DNA from: Dickeya oryzae
GTDB lineage: Bacteria > Pseudomonadota > Gammaproteobacteria > Enterobacterales > Enterobacteriaceae
Reading direction: 5' to 3'
Assembly (NCBI RefSeq): GCF_009372235.1
Contig: NZ_ML762921.1
Coordinates: 1-64,000, forward strand
Length of the DNA: 64,000 bases
Numbering within the stretch: position 1 is the stretch's first letter; each line of letters starts with the position of its first letter. Below are positions 9,486-19,106 of this stretch, in pieces. Position numbers and translations under genes: made by a program. The notes under the pieces were generated by a model. That model searched no databases and had not been told where the DNA came from. It saw only the letters and a list, made by a program, of their open reading frames with translations.

Positions 9486-10112
9486 TCAAGCCAGTTCCCC
9501 TTTGACCAGCGGAACAAACCGAACTGTTTCCACCGTCTGGACGATAAATTCACCATGACGGTGCACAACCACCTGCAACGTTTGCTGTTGCTCCCCTACC
9601 GGCAACACCATAATGCCGCCTTCATCGAGTTGTTCCATCAACGCCGAGGGAATTTCTGGCGGTGCCGCCGTGACAATAATGGCATCGAATGGCCCTTTAG
9701 AAGCCCAGCCTTGCCAGCCATCGCCATGGCGGGTGGAAATATTATGCAAATCCAGTTGCTTCAGACGCCTTTTCGCCTGCCACTGCAGGCCTTTAATGCG
9801 CTCAACTGAAAACACATGCTGCACCAGATGTGCCAGGATGGCGGTTTGATAGCCGGACCCCGTGCCAATTTCCAGCACACGAGATACCGGCGTCAGCCGT
9901 AACAACTCCGTCATTCTGGCGACGGTATATGGCTGAGAAATGGTTTGTCCAGAGCCTATCGGCAGGGCGACATTATCATAGGCTTTATGCTCGAACGCCT
10001 CGTCAACAAAGCGTTCACGGGGAACCGAAGCCATCGCCTGCAACAGGCGTTCATCCTGAATTCCCTGCTGGCGAAGCTGTTCCAGCAGCGTCTGCATGCG
10101 TTTGTTCACCAT
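9486..10112 (-). CDS. pcm: protein-L-isoaspartate O-methyltransferase
   Basis: Repairs age-damaged proteins by methylating isoaspartyl residues with S-adenosylmethionine. The 208-residue protein has the SAM-binding motif [15 protein letters not shown], the active-site region [19 protein letters not shown], and the family C-terminus [10 protein letters not shown]. The ATG at 10112 (ATGGTGAAC) is equivalent to the E. coli start, which in that species overlaps the end of surE. Here surE itself is missing upstream. Confidence 0.97.
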   Translation of the reverse strand: MVNKRMQTLLEQLRQQGIQDERLLQAMASVPRERFVDEAFEHKAYDNVALPIGSGQTISQPYTVARMTELLRLTPVSRVLEIGTGSGYQTAILAHLVQHVFSVERIKGLQWQAKRRLKQLDLHNISTRHGDGWQGWASKGPFDAIIVTAAPPEIPSALMEQLDEGGIMVLPVGEQQQTLQVVVHRHGEFIVQTVETVRFVPLVKGELA

Positions 10113-10240
10113 TCCCAGCCCGCTCCAGCGTTAGCCCATCTCATCAACTCGCTCCGTCTCCCGATAGCAAAGAAACCGACTGCCCGTCCCGGCATAGCAC
10201 AGGCGTCTGCGACCGAAAAATCCACCGTGGATCAGACCGA
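10107..10240 (-). pseudogene. surE: apparent 3' remnant of surE
   Basis: SurE (5'/3'-nucleotidase) normally sits between truD and pcm, but only about 128 bp separate those genes here. Read on the minus strand, the frame ending at the TGA inside the pcm start (GAATGGTGA) encodes [11 protein letters not shown]-stop. This aligns with the SurE C-terminus in E. coli (WLNSVGVGTQW) and keeps the same overlap with pcm. No SurE start, DDG motif or other domain is present. Taken as a deletion scar; the remnant match is short, so the identification is tentative, while the absence of an intact gene at this locus is certain. Confidence 0.5.
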
Positions 10241-11302
10241 TTACCTATTTTCCTGTTGTTCCTGTTGTTCCTGTTGCACAGGAAGCAGCAGTTCCCGCAC
10301 CACGCTGGTGGCAAAGCACCCCGCAGGCAACCAAAAGTGTAACTCCAGCGTGGTATCATCTTGCCACGACCAGCGCATCTCTTGCGGATACAACATGATA
10401 GCGCGACGAGCACTTTCCACCCGTTCACGCGTCAACAATGATAAGAGCTGAGTATGCTCCTGCAAACATTGCTGCTCAAACGACAGCGCCAGCGCTTGCA
10501 CGCCCGGGTCGCCTTGTCCCGGTAAAGCCGCAGTAATGTGTACATCGCCAGCATTCACTCGTGACTGCGCGTCGTCCAATTCCTCCGGTTTCACCACAAA
10601 CCAGCTACCGCGACCGGTCAGTTGCAGTGCATCACCCACCAAGACTTGTGTTGGGCCATACGTCGCCAGCCGCGCGCTGGCAATCTGATTAAATAATTCA
10701 CTGCGCACCGCCGACAGGTAGAAGCTACGCTTACTGCGATCCTTGACCCGAATCTCGTCATTCGCCCAACGGCGAGCCTGCTCAAGATTATTGCCATCGC
10801 GGCCAAATCGCTGACTGCCGAAATAATTAGGGACGCCCCCAGCGGCGACCTGTTGCAAACGGGTCTCAACCTCAGCACGGTCGCTAATTTCACGCAGCAC
10901 CAATCGGAACGCATTGCCACGCAGCGCACCAATGCGCAGTTTACGGCGATGGCGATGTGCTTCAAGAATTTCACACCCATCGAGTGCAAATGCGGACCAC
11001 TCAGGGTCCTCTTTGCCCGGCAAATGAAGACAGAACCACTGCTCGGTTACCGCATGACGATCTTTTAGTCCCGCATAGCTGACAGAACGCGCCGGGATAC
11101 CTGCAAATCTGGCCAGTGCTTCCGCCACAAAAATGGTATTACACTCTCGTTTACGAAGGCGTACCAGCACATGTTCGCCATCACCATCTGCGCTAAACCC
11201 CAAATCCTCGGCAACGAAAAAATCATCTGGCGACGCCTTGAGTGCCCCTGTTGCGACAGGTTCACCATGCAGCCAAAACAGTGATTCTCGAGCCATCACC
11301 AT
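10241..11302 (-). CDS. truD: tRNA pseudouridine(13) synthase
   Basis: Converts U13 of tRNA-Glu to pseudouridine. The 353-residue protein has the TruD signature [15 protein letters not shown], which carries the catalytic aspartate, plus the TRUD insertion domain and the conserved segments [18 protein letters not shown] and [15 protein letters not shown]. The ATG at 11302 overlaps the ispF stop (ATGGTGATGG). An alternative ATG lies two codons later. The C-terminus ends in EQQEQQEN, encoded by three 9-bp repeats and not seen in E. coli TruD. It may be a by-product of the deletion that removed surE just downstream. Confidence 0.95.
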   Translation of the reverse strand: MVMARESLFWLHGEPVATGALKASPDDFFVAEDLGFSADGDGEHVLVRLRKRECNTIFVAEALARFAGIPARSVSYAGLKDRHAVTEQWFCLHLPGKEDPEWSAFALDGCEILEAHRHRRKLRIGALRGNAFRLVLREISDRAEVETRLQQVAAGGVPNYFGSQRFGRDGNNLEQARRWANDEIRVKDRSKRSFYLSAVRSELFNQIASARLATYGPTQVLVGDALQLTGRGSWFVVKPEELDDAQSRVNAGDVHITAALPGQGDPGVQALALSFEQQCLQEHTQLLSLLTRERVESARRAIMLYPQEMRWSWQDDTTLELHFWLPAGCFATSVVRELLLPVQQEQQEQQENR

Positions 11303-11793
11303 GCCACGACTCCCGCCGCATCGCTTCTGACCAGTAACACGACCGCTTCACAGGCAATCCCTTCGCCACGCCCGGTAAAACCCAGTTGCTCCGTGGTGGT
11401 AGCCTTCACATTGACGTCATCCATATGCGATTGCAGATCTTCGGCAATATTGACACGCATTTGCGGGATGTGCGGTGCCATTTTCGGGGCCTGCGCAATG
11501 ATAGTGACATCCAGGTTACCCAACTCGTAACCTTTATCAGTAATACGACGCCAGGCCTCACGCAGTAATTCACGGCTGTCGATACCGCGATAGGCCGGGT
11601 CGGTATCGGGAAACAATTTGCCGATATCCCCCATTGCCGCTGCACCCAGCAGTGCGTCGGTAACGGCATGCAACACAACATCACCATCGGAATGCGCCAG
11701 TAAGCCGCGCTCATAGGGAATACGTACCCCACCGATCACCAACGGACCTTCCCCGCCAAATTTATGCACATCAAAACCGTGACCGATACGCAT
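11296..11793 (-). CDS. ispF: 2-C-methyl-D-erythritol 2,4-cyclodiphosphate synthase
   Basis: Fifth enzyme of the MEP isoprenoid pathway, a trimer with a zinc site. The 165-residue protein begins [14 protein letters not shown], where D and H bind the metal, and contains [21 protein letters not shown] and the family motif [18 protein letters not shown]. The ATG at 11793 matches the E. coli start; a GTG one codon upstream is also possible. It lies 24 bp behind ispD, which supplies the pathway's third step. Confidence 0.97.
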   Translation of the reverse strand: MRIGHGFDVHKFGGEGPLVIGGVRIPYERGLLAHSDGDVVLHAVTDALLGAAAMGDIGKLFPDTDPAYRGIDSRELLREAWRRITDKGYELGNLDVTIIAQAPKMAPHIPQMRVNIAEDLQSHMDDVNVKATTTEQLGFTGRGEGIACEAVVLLVRSDAAGVVAW

Positions 11794-11817
11794 CACTCAG
11801 GCTCCTTTATTATCGTG

Positions 11818-12525
11818 TTAATCATTATCCAGACTGCGCGTCAAATAAAACTCCGCCAGAGCCAGATCCTCCGGGCGTGTGACTTTGATATTGTCTGCGC
11901 GCCCCGGAACTATCTGTGGCTGATAACCGCAATATTCCAGCGCCGAGGCTTCATCGGTTATGGTTGCCCCTTCGCGCAACGCTCGCTCCAGACACGAGCG
12001 TAGCAGCGCCAGCGGGAACAGTTGCGGTGTGAGTGCATGCCACAGCGCTTCGCGCTCTACCGTGTGGTCAATGCGTCCATCGCGGCTGCGCTTCATGGTA
12101 TCACGTACCGGGGCCGCCAAAATGCCGCCGACTTCACTCTGCCCGGTCAGGAGCAAGAGTCTTGATAAATCATCCTGATGCAAACAAGGGCGAGCGGCAT
12201 CATGCACCAGCACCCAATCGGCTTGCTGCACCTGTTGCAGCCCAGCCAGCACCGAGTCGGCTCGCTGGCGACCACCGTTCACCACCTGAATACGGGGGTC
12301 CGAAGCCAGAGGCAGTGCAGAAAAATAGGGGTCATCGGCGCTAATAGCGATAATTATCCGTTGAATTCGCGGCTGGCGTAACAACGCAGCGACGGTGTGT
12401 TCAAGAATGGTTTTCGTGCCGATGGAGAGATACTGCTTGGGGCGATCACTGAGCATCCGGCTGCCGTTACCAGCCGCCGGTAAAACAGCGACCACCTCAG
12501 CCACAGCGTGATTCGGAGTAGACAT
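11818..12525 (-). CDS. ispD: 2-C-methyl-D-erythritol 4-phosphate cytidylyltransferase
   Basis: Transfers CMP from CTP to methylerythritol phosphate in the MEP pathway. The 235-residue protein has the nucleotide-binding start [20 protein letters not shown], the family motif [10 protein letters not shown], and a conserved C-terminal region with [10 protein letters not shown] and [12 protein letters not shown]. It starts 2 bp after the ftsB stop, so the two are translationally coupled, as in E. coli. Confidence 0.97.
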   Translation of the reverse strand: MSTPNHAVAEVVAVLPAAGNGSRMLSDRPKQYLSIGTKTILEHTVAALLRQPRIQRIIIAISADDPYFSALPLASDPRIQVVNGGRQRADSVLAGLQQVQQADWVLVHDAARPCLHQDDLSRLLLLTGQSEVGGILAAPVRDTMKRSRDGRIDHTVEREALWHALTPQLFPLALLRSCLERALREGATITDEASALEYCGYQPQIVPGRADNIKVTRPEDLALAEFYLTRSLDND

Positions 12526-12527
12526 AC

Positions 12528-12881
12528 CTAGCGAGACATCGATGATGAAGTGGAAGACGTCGGGGAGGATGGCGCAGGTGACGTGCTGCCGCCAGCACGG
12601 CGATCAGCCTGATCGGCTACTAAACGATAAAAACTTTCACCCGGTTTAGTCATGCCCAGCTCGTTGCGCGCACGCTCCTCAATGGCTTCCTGACCGCCGT
12701 TGAGGTCGTCGATTTCGGCGAACAGCTGTTCGTTACGGGATTTCAGTTTAACGTTGTTGGCCTGCTGCACCGCCACGTCATCCTTCACCCGCACATAATC
12801 ATGAACACCGTTTTTCCCCAGCCAGAGCGAATATTGCAACCAACCGAGAAGAATCAACAATAATAGCGAAAGTTTTCCCAT
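12528..12881 (-). CDS. ftsB: cell division protein FtsB
   Basis: Small bitopic protein that forms the FtsQ-FtsB-FtsL complex at the septum. The 117 residues comprise a short cytoplasmic start, one transmembrane helix at about residues 4-21, and a periplasmic coiled coil (about 30-65) with heptad leucines and valines. The conserved segment [21 protein letters not shown] follows. Compared with E. coli (103 residues), the C-terminus is extended by a Ser/Pro/Thr-rich tail. First gene of the ispD-ispF-truD-pcm-nlpD-rpoS string. Confidence 0.95.
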   Translation of the reverse strand: MGKLSLLLLILLGWLQYSLWLGKNGVHDYVRVKDDVAVQQANNVKLKSRNEQLFAEIDDLNGGQEAIEERARNELGMTKPGESFYRLVADQADRRAGGSTSPAPSSPTSSTSSSMSR

Positions 12882-13079
12882 CCAGCCCCCTGAAAAGCCG
12901 CCTAATCATCCCATAACTTTTGTCAGGACTCCACCTCCGCCAGCAGCATTCGTTTCTGGCAGGGAAAAGTCAGGCGTAACCGGTCGGTGACGGATAAAGT
13001 TACTCACTCATGGACATAGTTTTAACAAAGAAATAAATAGTCTGAAATCGGTCTCGTGGCGGGAATAACGCCTGAAGGG

Positions 13080-13499
13080 CTACCATCCGGTGATTAGTAC
13101 GAACACCAGCCAGAATACACCCGGGATGCTGACCGCGCAGCAGAGCATCATCCACCCCACATTATTCGGCAACAATACGCGGAACAACATGCCGATCAGA
13201 ACCGACAGGGGCATCAGCGCCAGGAAGAAAGGCCAGGTATACAGCATCAACAGCAGCGTGGAATTCAGGCCGTAAAACACGAATGGCAGGGAAAAAGCCA
13301 GCCAGTAGAAACAAAAACCGGCCAGTGCGCCCACCAGCGGACTGTAGGACGCCCCAAGAGGCACGTCCTCATCGCCTTGAAAGGTCTGCGTGCTGTTATA
13401 GGTTTGCGAACTGCTATAGCTTTGCGAACTACCATAGGTTTGCGCACTACTACAGATTTGCGTACTGCTATCAGGTAATGGCGTCACACTCTGCATCAT
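13080..13499 (-). CDS. ygbE: DUF3561 inner-membrane protein YgbE
   Basis: Small membrane protein of unknown function. After a polar N-terminus come three hydrophobic segments, including FYWLAFSLPFVFYGL and LLLMLYTWPFFLALMPLSVLIGMLF, which match E. coli YgbE. At 139 residues it is longer than the E. coli protein because residues about 12-42 form five copies of a hexapeptide (pattern S-S/T-Q-T-Y-S). As in E. coli, it lies downstream of cysC on the same strand. A second in-frame ATG follows the first immediately. Confidence 0.85.
   Translation of the reverse strand: MMQSVTPLPDSSTQICSSAQTYGSSQSYSSSQTYNSTQTFQGDEDVPLGASYSPLVGALAGFCFYWLAFSLPFVFYGLNSTLLLMLYTWPFFLALMPLSVLIGMLFRVLLPNNVGWMMLCCAVSIPGVFWLVFVLITGW
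13383..13472. repeat. 18-bp tandem repeat inside ygbE, five copies
   Basis: Five 18-bp units at 13383, 13401, 13419, 13437 and 13455 share the pattern GGTTTGCGAACTGCTATA. Being a multiple of three, they encode hexapeptides in the YgbE N-terminus without breaking the frame. Confidence 0.9.
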
Positions 13500-13632
13500 C
13501 GTTCCTGCTTACCCCATCACCGGGTAACCGTTGGCCTGAAGACTGCCCCTTCACTCGCACACCCCGTAGCGCGACAACGTAAACACACCTACGCCACGGC
13601 GATGAACAGCCTCGTGAAGGGCCATCTGAGGC

Positions 13633-14265
13633 TTAGATGATAGCTCGACCATGCAGCATATCTAATAATTCGTCGACTAAATTTGTTACCAATTGTTGGC
13701 CATCCAGATGCAATTCAGGCTGCTCCGGTGCCTCATAAATGGCATCAATCCCGGTGAAATTACGCAGTTCACCGGCACGGGCTTTCTTGTACAGACCTTT
13801 GGGGTCACGGGCTTCACAAATCGTCAGCGGTGTATCCACGAACACTTCAAGAAACTGCCCCTGATCAAGCAGTTCGCGTACCATCTGTCGTTCAGCACGA
13901 TGCGGAGAGATAAACGCGGTTAATACAACCAGCCCCGCATCGACCATCAACCGGGCGACCTCGCCCACCCGGCGGATATTCTCCCGCCGGTCATCGTCGC
14001 TGAATCCCAGATCCCGGCAGAGGCCATGCCGAACATTATCGCCATCAAGCAAATAAGTACTGACGCCACGGGCAAACAGCGACTGCTCCAGCGCCCCGGC
14101 TAACGTAGACTTACCGGAACCGGACAACCCGGTAAACCACACCACAACGCCACGGTGACCGTGTTGCCGTTCCCGGTCTTCACGCGCCACCGCATGGTCA
14201 TGCCACACCACATTGGCATCAACCGGTCTATTATCGTCAACCGGTCTGGAATGCGTTTGCGCCAC
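13633..14265 (-). CDS. cysC: adenylylsulfate kinase
   Basis: Phosphorylates APS to PAPS, the second activation step of sulfate assimilation. The P-loop GLSGSGKST is near residue 45. The APS-binding segments [35 protein letters not shown] and [31 protein letters not shown] follow. A GTG at 14265, behind GGAGG and 1 bp after the cysN stop, gives 210 residues and is preferred over an ATG at 14295 inside cysN. The N-terminus carries a duplicated RPVD(D/A)N not present in E. coli CysC. Confidence 0.95.
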   Translation of the reverse strand: MAQTHSRPVDDNRPVDANVVWHDHAVAREDRERQHGHRGVVVWFTGLSGSGKSTLAGALEQSLFARGVSTYLLDGDNVRHGLCRDLGFSDDDRRENIRRVGEVARLMVDAGLVVLTAFISPHRAERQMVRELLDQGQFLEVFVDTPLTICEARDPKGLYKKARAGELRNFTGIDAIYEAPEQPELHLDGQQLVTNLVDELLDMLHGRAII

Positions 14266-14266
14266 C

Positions 14267-15694
14267 TTATTTTCCTCCCAGCAGATCACGCGCACCCCAG
14301 TGCGGGAAGTGACGGCGAATCAAGGCGTTCAACTCCAGCTCAAACGCGCTGTAATCACCAGTCTGCGTGACAGTCTGTGCCACCGGCTCACGCACCAACC
14401 CGGCACCGACCGTCACATTACTCAGACGATCGATAAAAATCATGCCGCCGGTAACCGGATTGTGCTGGTACTTATCCAGCACCAACGGTTCATCAAAGGT
14501 GAGCTCCACCAGACCAATACCGTTAAGCGGCAACGATTCGGTAACCCGCTGCGTCAAGGTGTTGATGTCCACCTGATAGTGAATCTTTTCCACCCGTGCG
14601 CGGGTTTTCTTACCGGCAATTTTGATATCGTAGCTTTGGCCCGGCACCAAGGGTTGCTCAGCCATCCACACCACATCCACATTGGCACTGCGAACCGCCT
14701 GCAGTGTTTCTTCGCTGCTGACCAGCAAATCGCCCCGGCTGATATCAACTTCACTGGCTAACACCAGCGTCACCGCTTCACCCGCCTGCGCCTGCTGTAG
14801 GTCACCATCGAAAGTCACGATACGGCTGATGCTGGACTCCACACCAGAGGGCAGTACTTTCACCCGCTGCCCAACCCGCACTGTGCCTGAGGCGACCGTA
14901 CCGGCATAACCACGGAAATCAAGATTCGGGCGGTTGACATACTGCACCGGGAAACGCATCGGTTGACTCAGGCTACGAGCAGAAACATTGACGGTTTCCA
15001 GCACGTCCAGCAGTGTTGGGCCGCGATACCAGCTCATAGACGAACTGGGCGTTGCCACATTATCGCCATCCAGCGCGGAAATCGGCACAAAGGTGATATC
15101 CAAATCCGCCGGTAACTGACCAGCGAAATCCAGATAATCGCGCTTGAACTGCTCAAACACCGCCTGCTGATAATCCACCAAATCCATCTTGTTAACCGCC
15201 ACCACCAGATGGCGAATCCCCAATAGCGTAGCGATAAAGCTGTGACGCCGGGTCTGATCCAGTACGCCTTTGCGCGCATCAATCAACAAAATCGCCAGTT
15301 CGCAGGTAGACGCGCCAGTCGCCATATTGCGGGTGTACTGCTCATGCCCCGGCGTATCGGCAATAATAAATTTTCGTTTTTCAGTAGAAAAATAGCGATA
15401 GGCCACATCTATGGTGATGCCCTGTTCGCGCTCAGCTTGTAAGCCATCCACCAGCAACGCCAGATCCAGCTTTTCACCCTGTGTACCAAGACGTTTGCTG
15501 TCATTGTGCAACGTAGAGAGCTGATCTTCGTAAATCTGACGCGTATCGTGCAGCAATCGGCCAATCAGGGTACTTTTGCCATCGTCAACGCTGCCGCAGG
15601 TCAAAAAACGCAGCAGACTTTTGTTCTGCTGTGCATGAAGATAAGCCTCAACCCCGCCCTGCTCGGCAATCTGTTTTGCAATGCTATGATTCAT
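14267..15694 (-). CDS. cysN: sulfate adenylyltransferase, GTPase subunit
   Basis: GTP hydrolysis by this EF-Tu-like subunit drives APS formation by CysD. The 475-residue protein has G1 [16 protein letters not shown]3 DTPGHEQY and G4 NKMD, followed by two beta-barrel domains. It lies between cysD and cysC with minimal gaps. The 3' end abuts the GTG of cysC. Confidence 0.97.
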   Translation of the reverse strand: MNHSIAKQIAEQGGVEAYLHAQQNKSLLRFLTCGSVDDGKSTLIGRLLHDTRQIYEDQLSTLHNDSKRLGTQGEKLDLALLVDGLQAEREQGITIDVAYRYFSTEKRKFIIADTPGHEQYTRNMATGASTCELAILLIDARKGVLDQTRRHSFIATLLGIRHLVVAVNKMDLVDYQQAVFEQFKRDYLDFAGQLPADLDITFVPISALDGDNVATPSSSMSWYRGPTLLDVLETVNVSARSLSQPMRFPVQYVNRPNLDFRGYAGTVASGTVRVGQRVKVLPSGVESSISRIVTFDGDLQQAQAGEAVTLVLASEVDISRGDLLVSSEETLQAVRSANVDVVWMAEQPLVPGQSYDIKIAGKKTRARVEKIHYQVDINTLTQRVTESLPLNGIGLVELTFDEPLVLDKYQHNPVTGGMIFIDRLSNVTVGAGLVREPVAQTVTQTGDYSAFELELNALIRRHFPHWGARDLLGGK

Positions 15695-15705
15695 TTGACG
15701 ATTCC

Positions 15706-16614
15706 TCAGAAGTACCCTTGACGCTTTTTAAGCTCCATCGAGCCGGCCTGATCGCGGTCAATGACCCGTCCCTGACGTTCGCTGGTGGTGGACACCAACA
15801 TCTCTTCAATGATTTCCGGTAACGTCTGCGCCTGTGACTCCACCGCGCCGGTCAGTGGCCAGCAACCCAGTGTGCGAAAGCGCACCATACGTTTAGCGAC
15901 AACCTCACCCGGCTGCAGATCAATACGGTCATCATCCACCATCAATAGCATGCCATCGCGCTCGAGCACCGGACGTTCCGCAGCCAGATACAGCGGCACA
16001 ATATCGATATTTTCCAGATAGATGTATTGCCAGATGTCCAGTTCAGTCCAGTTGGAAAGTGGGAATACGCGGATGCTTTCGCCTTTGTTAATCTGGCCGT
16101 TGTAGTTGTTCCACAATTCCGGCCGCTGATTTTTAGGATCCCAACGGTGGGCACGATCGCGGAAAGAGTAGATACGCTCTTTAGCACGGGACTTTTCCTC
16201 ATCACGGCGAGCGCCACCAAATGCGGCATCAAAACCGTACTTATCCAATGCCTGTTTTAACCCTTCGGTTTTCATGATATCGGTGTGCTTGGCGCTACCG
16301 TGAACAAAGGGATTGATCCCCATCGCCACCCCTTCCGGGTTACGGTGCACCAGCAACTCACAGCCATAGGCTTTGGCGGTACGATCGCGAAACGTGTACA
16401 TTTCGCGAAATTTCCAACCAGTATCCACATGCAAGAGCGGAAACGGCAACGTGCCCGGAAAGAACGCCTTGCGAGCCAGATGCAGCATCACGGAGGAGTC
16501 CTTGCCGATGGAGTACAGCATCACCGGATTGCTGAATTCGGCCGCCACCTCACGAATGATATGAATACTTTCTGCTTCAAGCTGTTTTAAATGCGTGAGT
16601 CTTTTCTCGTCCAT
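15706..16614 (-). CDS. cysD: sulfate adenylyltransferase, catalytic subunit
   Basis: Forms APS from ATP and sulfate together with CysN. The 302-residue protein is a PP-loop ATP pyrophosphatase with the motif [17 protein letters not shown] and the conserved regions [38 protein letters not shown] and the C-terminal KKRQGYF. It starts 10 bp after cysG and runs into cysN, so cysG-cysD-cysN-cysC form one operon. Confidence 0.97.
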   Translation of the reverse strand: MDEKRLTHLKQLEAESIHIIREVAAEFSNPVMLYSIGKDSSVMLHLARKAFFPGTLPFPLLHVDTGWKFREMYTFRDRTAKAYGCELLVHRNPEGVAMGINPFVHGSAKHTDIMKTEGLKQALDKYGFDAAFGGARRDEEKSRAKERIYSFRDRAHRWDPKNQRPELWNNYNGQINKGESIRVFPLSNWTELDIWQYIYLENIDIVPLYLAAERPVLERDGMLLMVDDDRIDLQPGEVVAKRMVRFRTLGCWPLTGAVESQAQTLPEIIEEMLVSTTSERQGRVIDRDQAGSMELKKRQGYF

Positions 16615-16624
16615 AACCTTAACC

Positions 16625-18046
16625 TTAAGCCAGATTCACCACGGCCGGGCGCCCATCAGTCGGCGTCATCCGCGCTTGTTCACCAAACCAGGCGATGTGT
16701 TGATGCAAATCCACCACTTCGCCGATAACCAGCAATGCAGGCGTCGGAGCCTGTTGCGCCAGCGTTTCTAATTCCGCCAGTGTTCCCGTCAGCACGACCT
16801 GATCCTGGCGGGTACCACGGCCAATGACCGCCACCGGTGTCTGCGCAGACCGGCCATGCGCAATCAGTTGCTGGCTGATTTCCGCCGATTTGACCGTGCC
16901 CATATAGATAGCCAATGTCTGCCTGCCACGCGCCAGCGTCGACCAGTCCAGCGCATCGCCATCCGGCCGACAATGTCCGGTGATGAATGTCACGCTCTGC
17001 GCGTAATCCCGGTGTGTCAACGGAATGCCAGCGTAGGCTGTCGCACCTGCCGCCGCCGTAATTCCCGGCACCACCTGAAACGGAATGCCTGCCTGCGCCA
17101 CCTGTTGCAGTTCTTCACCACCACGGCCAAAAATAAAGGGATCACCGCCTTTGAGCCGCACAACCCGTTTCCCTTCTTGCGCCAGTTTCACCAACAGCGC
17201 ATTAATCTCTTCTTGTGGCAGCAGGTGCGCGCTGGCGCGTTTACCGACACAAATCCGCTCGGCATCACGGCGCACCAGGTCCAGCACGTCGTCACTGACC
17301 AGATGATCGTAAAGCACCACATCCGCCTGCTGGATAACCTGCAAGCCGCGCAGTGTCAGCAAACCGGCATCGCCGGGACCTGCCCCCACCAACGCGACTT
17401 CGCCCTGTTGCCCCTCGGGCTGCAACAGTTGCTGTTCCAGTTCCTGCTCGGCCTGAGCCAGTTGACCAGCCGCTACCAGACTGGAAAAACGGCCGGTAAA
17501 CACACGCTCCCAAAACCGACGGCGTTCCGTTATCGATGCCAACTGCTGCTTGATGCGACCTCGCCATTTTCCGGCCAGTTCCGCCATCTGTCCCAGACGG
17601 GCTGGCAATAGTGCCTCGAGCTTCTCTCGCAATAACCGCGCCAGCACCGGTGCCTGACCGCCGGATGAAATCGCCACCACCAATGGTGAGCGGTCAATCA
17701 GCGACGGGAAAATGAACGAGCATTTGGGTTGATCGTCTACCACGTTAACCAGTAGCTGGCGTTGATTAGCCTGCTCAAACACCGTGGCATTGAGCGCCCC
17801 GTCATCCGTAGCAGCAATCACCAGAAACACGTTATCCAGCAGCGCAGGGGAAAAATCCTGCGCGACCCAGGCCAGTTGTCCCGCCTGATGCAAAGCCTGA
17901 AGCGGCTCGCACAACGACCGCGCCACGACCCGGACATCCGCCCCGGCACGTTGCAACAAGTCAATTTTGCGGGTTGCCACCTCACCGCCTCCCACCACCA
18001 ACACGGGGCGTTGCCGGAGATCGGCGAATATAGGGAGATAGTTCAC
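16625..18046 (-). CDS. cysG: siroheme synthase (multifunctional)
   Basis: Makes siroheme, the cofactor of sulfite reductase, from uroporphyrinogen III. The N-terminal half (about 1-205) is the NAD-dependent dehydrogenase/ferrochelatase with [15 protein letters not shown]. The C-terminal half (about 215-460) is the SAM uroporphyrinogen methyltransferase with [17 protein letters not shown] and [18 protein letters not shown]. The 473 residues match full-length CysG. E. coli keeps cysG beside nirBD; here it heads the cysDNC operon, placing cofactor supply under sulfur control. Confidence 0.97.
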   Translation of the reverse strand: MNYLPIFADLRQRPVLVVGGGEVATRKIDLLQRAGADVRVVARSLCEPLQALHQAGQLAWVAQDFSPALLDNVFLVIAATDDGALNATVFEQANQRQLLVNVVDDQPKCSFIFPSLIDRSPLVVAISSGGQAPVLARLLREKLEALLPARLGQMAELAGKWRGRIKQQLASITERRRFWERVFTGRFSSLVAAGQLAQAEQELEQQLLQPEGQQGEVALVGAGPGDAGLLTLRGLQVIQQADVVLYDHLVSDDVLDLVRRDAERICVGKRASAHLLPQEEINALLVKLAQEGKRVVRLKGGDPFIFGRGGEELQQVAQAGIPFQVVPGITAAAGATAYAGIPLTHRDYAQSVTFITGHCRPDGDALDWSTLARGRQTLAIYMGTVKSAEISQQLIAHGRSAQTPVAVIGRGTRQDQVVLTGTLAELETLAQQAPTPALLVIGEVVDLHQHIAWFGEQARMTPTDGRPAVVNLA

Positions 18047-18359
18047 AGATGCCTTTACTAAGCTAAAAATTCTATAAAGCGACTATAAAACGTGAAGAGA
18101 AGGGTTATGAAATGCCGAATTAGTATGATTAGTTCCGTAATGGAATAACAAACTATGCGTGAAAGAATAAAAACGCTTAATAACGGTTTTTCATGACTAT
18201 TTTTACACTTCACGTTCACCTGAGCCTGCTAAAAGCAGGCGAGAACATCAGCACGGAGATGATGCGATAGCGTTGTGCACCTGCCGCCGGAATAGCCACC
18301 GGTGACAACGCTCATGGACAAGAAGAAGAGTGACGAGCCATTTGAACCAGCAGGAAGAA
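18047..18359. other. cysG upstream region / cysH downstream region
   Basis: About 313 bp without a gene. The part nearest cysG is AT-rich and must hold the promoter of the cysGDNC operon, presumably CysB-activated, though CysB sites are too variable to mark. A 7-bp perfect hairpin GCCTGCT/AGCAGGC (18224-18240) without a clear T tract may be a weak terminator for cysH. Nothing resembling a CRISPR or cas gene, which E. coli has near this point, is present. Confidence 0.5.
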
Positions 18360-19094
18360 TCACCCCTCATGCAACCCACATTCGCGTTTCAGGCCGAAGA
18401 AACGGGTTTCTTCCTCACTCATGCCCGGCTCCCATTTGCGGGTGGTGTGGGTATCGCCGACAGACAGATACCCCAGCTCCCAGAGCGGATGGTAACTCAG
18501 CCCATTGGCTTTCAGGTACTGATACACCGTGCGGTTATCCCAATCGATGATCGGCAAAAACTTGAATACCCCACGCCGGATAGCCAATACCGGCAAGCCT
18601 TCCCGACTCCCTGACTGTTCACGACGCAAGCCAGCAAACCAGGTGCCGACCTGTAATTCCTGCAACGCCCGGTTCATCGGTTCGACTTTATTGATCTGGT
18701 TGTACTGTTCAAGCCCTTCCAGCCCCTGTTCCCACAATTTGCCGTAGCGAGCCTCCTGCCAGGCAGGAGACTGCGCCGCACGGTAAACGTGCAGGTTAAG
18801 GTTCAACTGTTCGGTTAATTGATCGATGAATTGATAGGTTTCAGGGAACAAATAACCGGTATCGGTGAGTACAACCGGGATATCCGGCCGTTGCCGGGTC
18901 ACCAGATGCAAACTCACCGCGGCCTGAATGCCGAAACTGGAAGACAGCGCGAACTCACCCGGCAGGTTTTCCAGTGCCCAACCCACACGGGCTTCAGCAG
19001 ACAACCCTTCCAGCAATTGATTGACATCCGCCAGAGCGGCGGTCTGCTCCGTTTGAGACAAGGCGCGCAGCGCCTCCAGATTCAGACTGGACAT
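18360..19094 (-). CDS. cysH: phosphoadenylylsulfate (PAPS) reductase
   Basis: Reduces PAPS to sulfite using thioredoxin. The 244-residue protein has the PP-loop-like region [16 protein letters not shown], the motif [18 protein letters not shown], a conserved RR in [14 protein letters not shown], and the C-terminal catalytic signature KRECGLHEG carrying the redox cysteine. It follows cysI by 12 bp, giving the order cysJ-cysI-cysH as in E. coli. Confidence 0.97.
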   Translation of the reverse strand: MSSLNLEALRALSQTEQTAALADVNQLLEGLSAEARVGWALENLPGEFALSSSFGIQAAVSLHLVTRQRPDIPVVLTDTGYLFPETYQFIDQLTEQLNLNLHVYRAAQSPAWQEARYGKLWEQGLEGLEQYNQINKVEPMNRALQELQVGTWFAGLRREQSGSREGLPVLAIRRGVFKFLPIIDWDNRTVYQYLKANGLSYHPLWELGYLSVGDTHTTRKWEPGMSEEETRFFGLKRECGLHEG

Positions 19095-19106
19095 CAGGTT
19101 CTCCTG

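Noticed and set aside
9365-9568. Minus-strand 67-codon frame between nlpD and pcm
   Set aside because: It runs into pcm in another frame, its content is generated by the tandem repeat, and it has no family features.
18047-18359. Possible CRISPR or cas locus between cysD and cysH
   Set aside because: E. coli has one near here, but this interval holds only cysG and a short intergenic region. No regularly spaced repeats with unique spacers and no cas-like protein were seen anywhere in the window.
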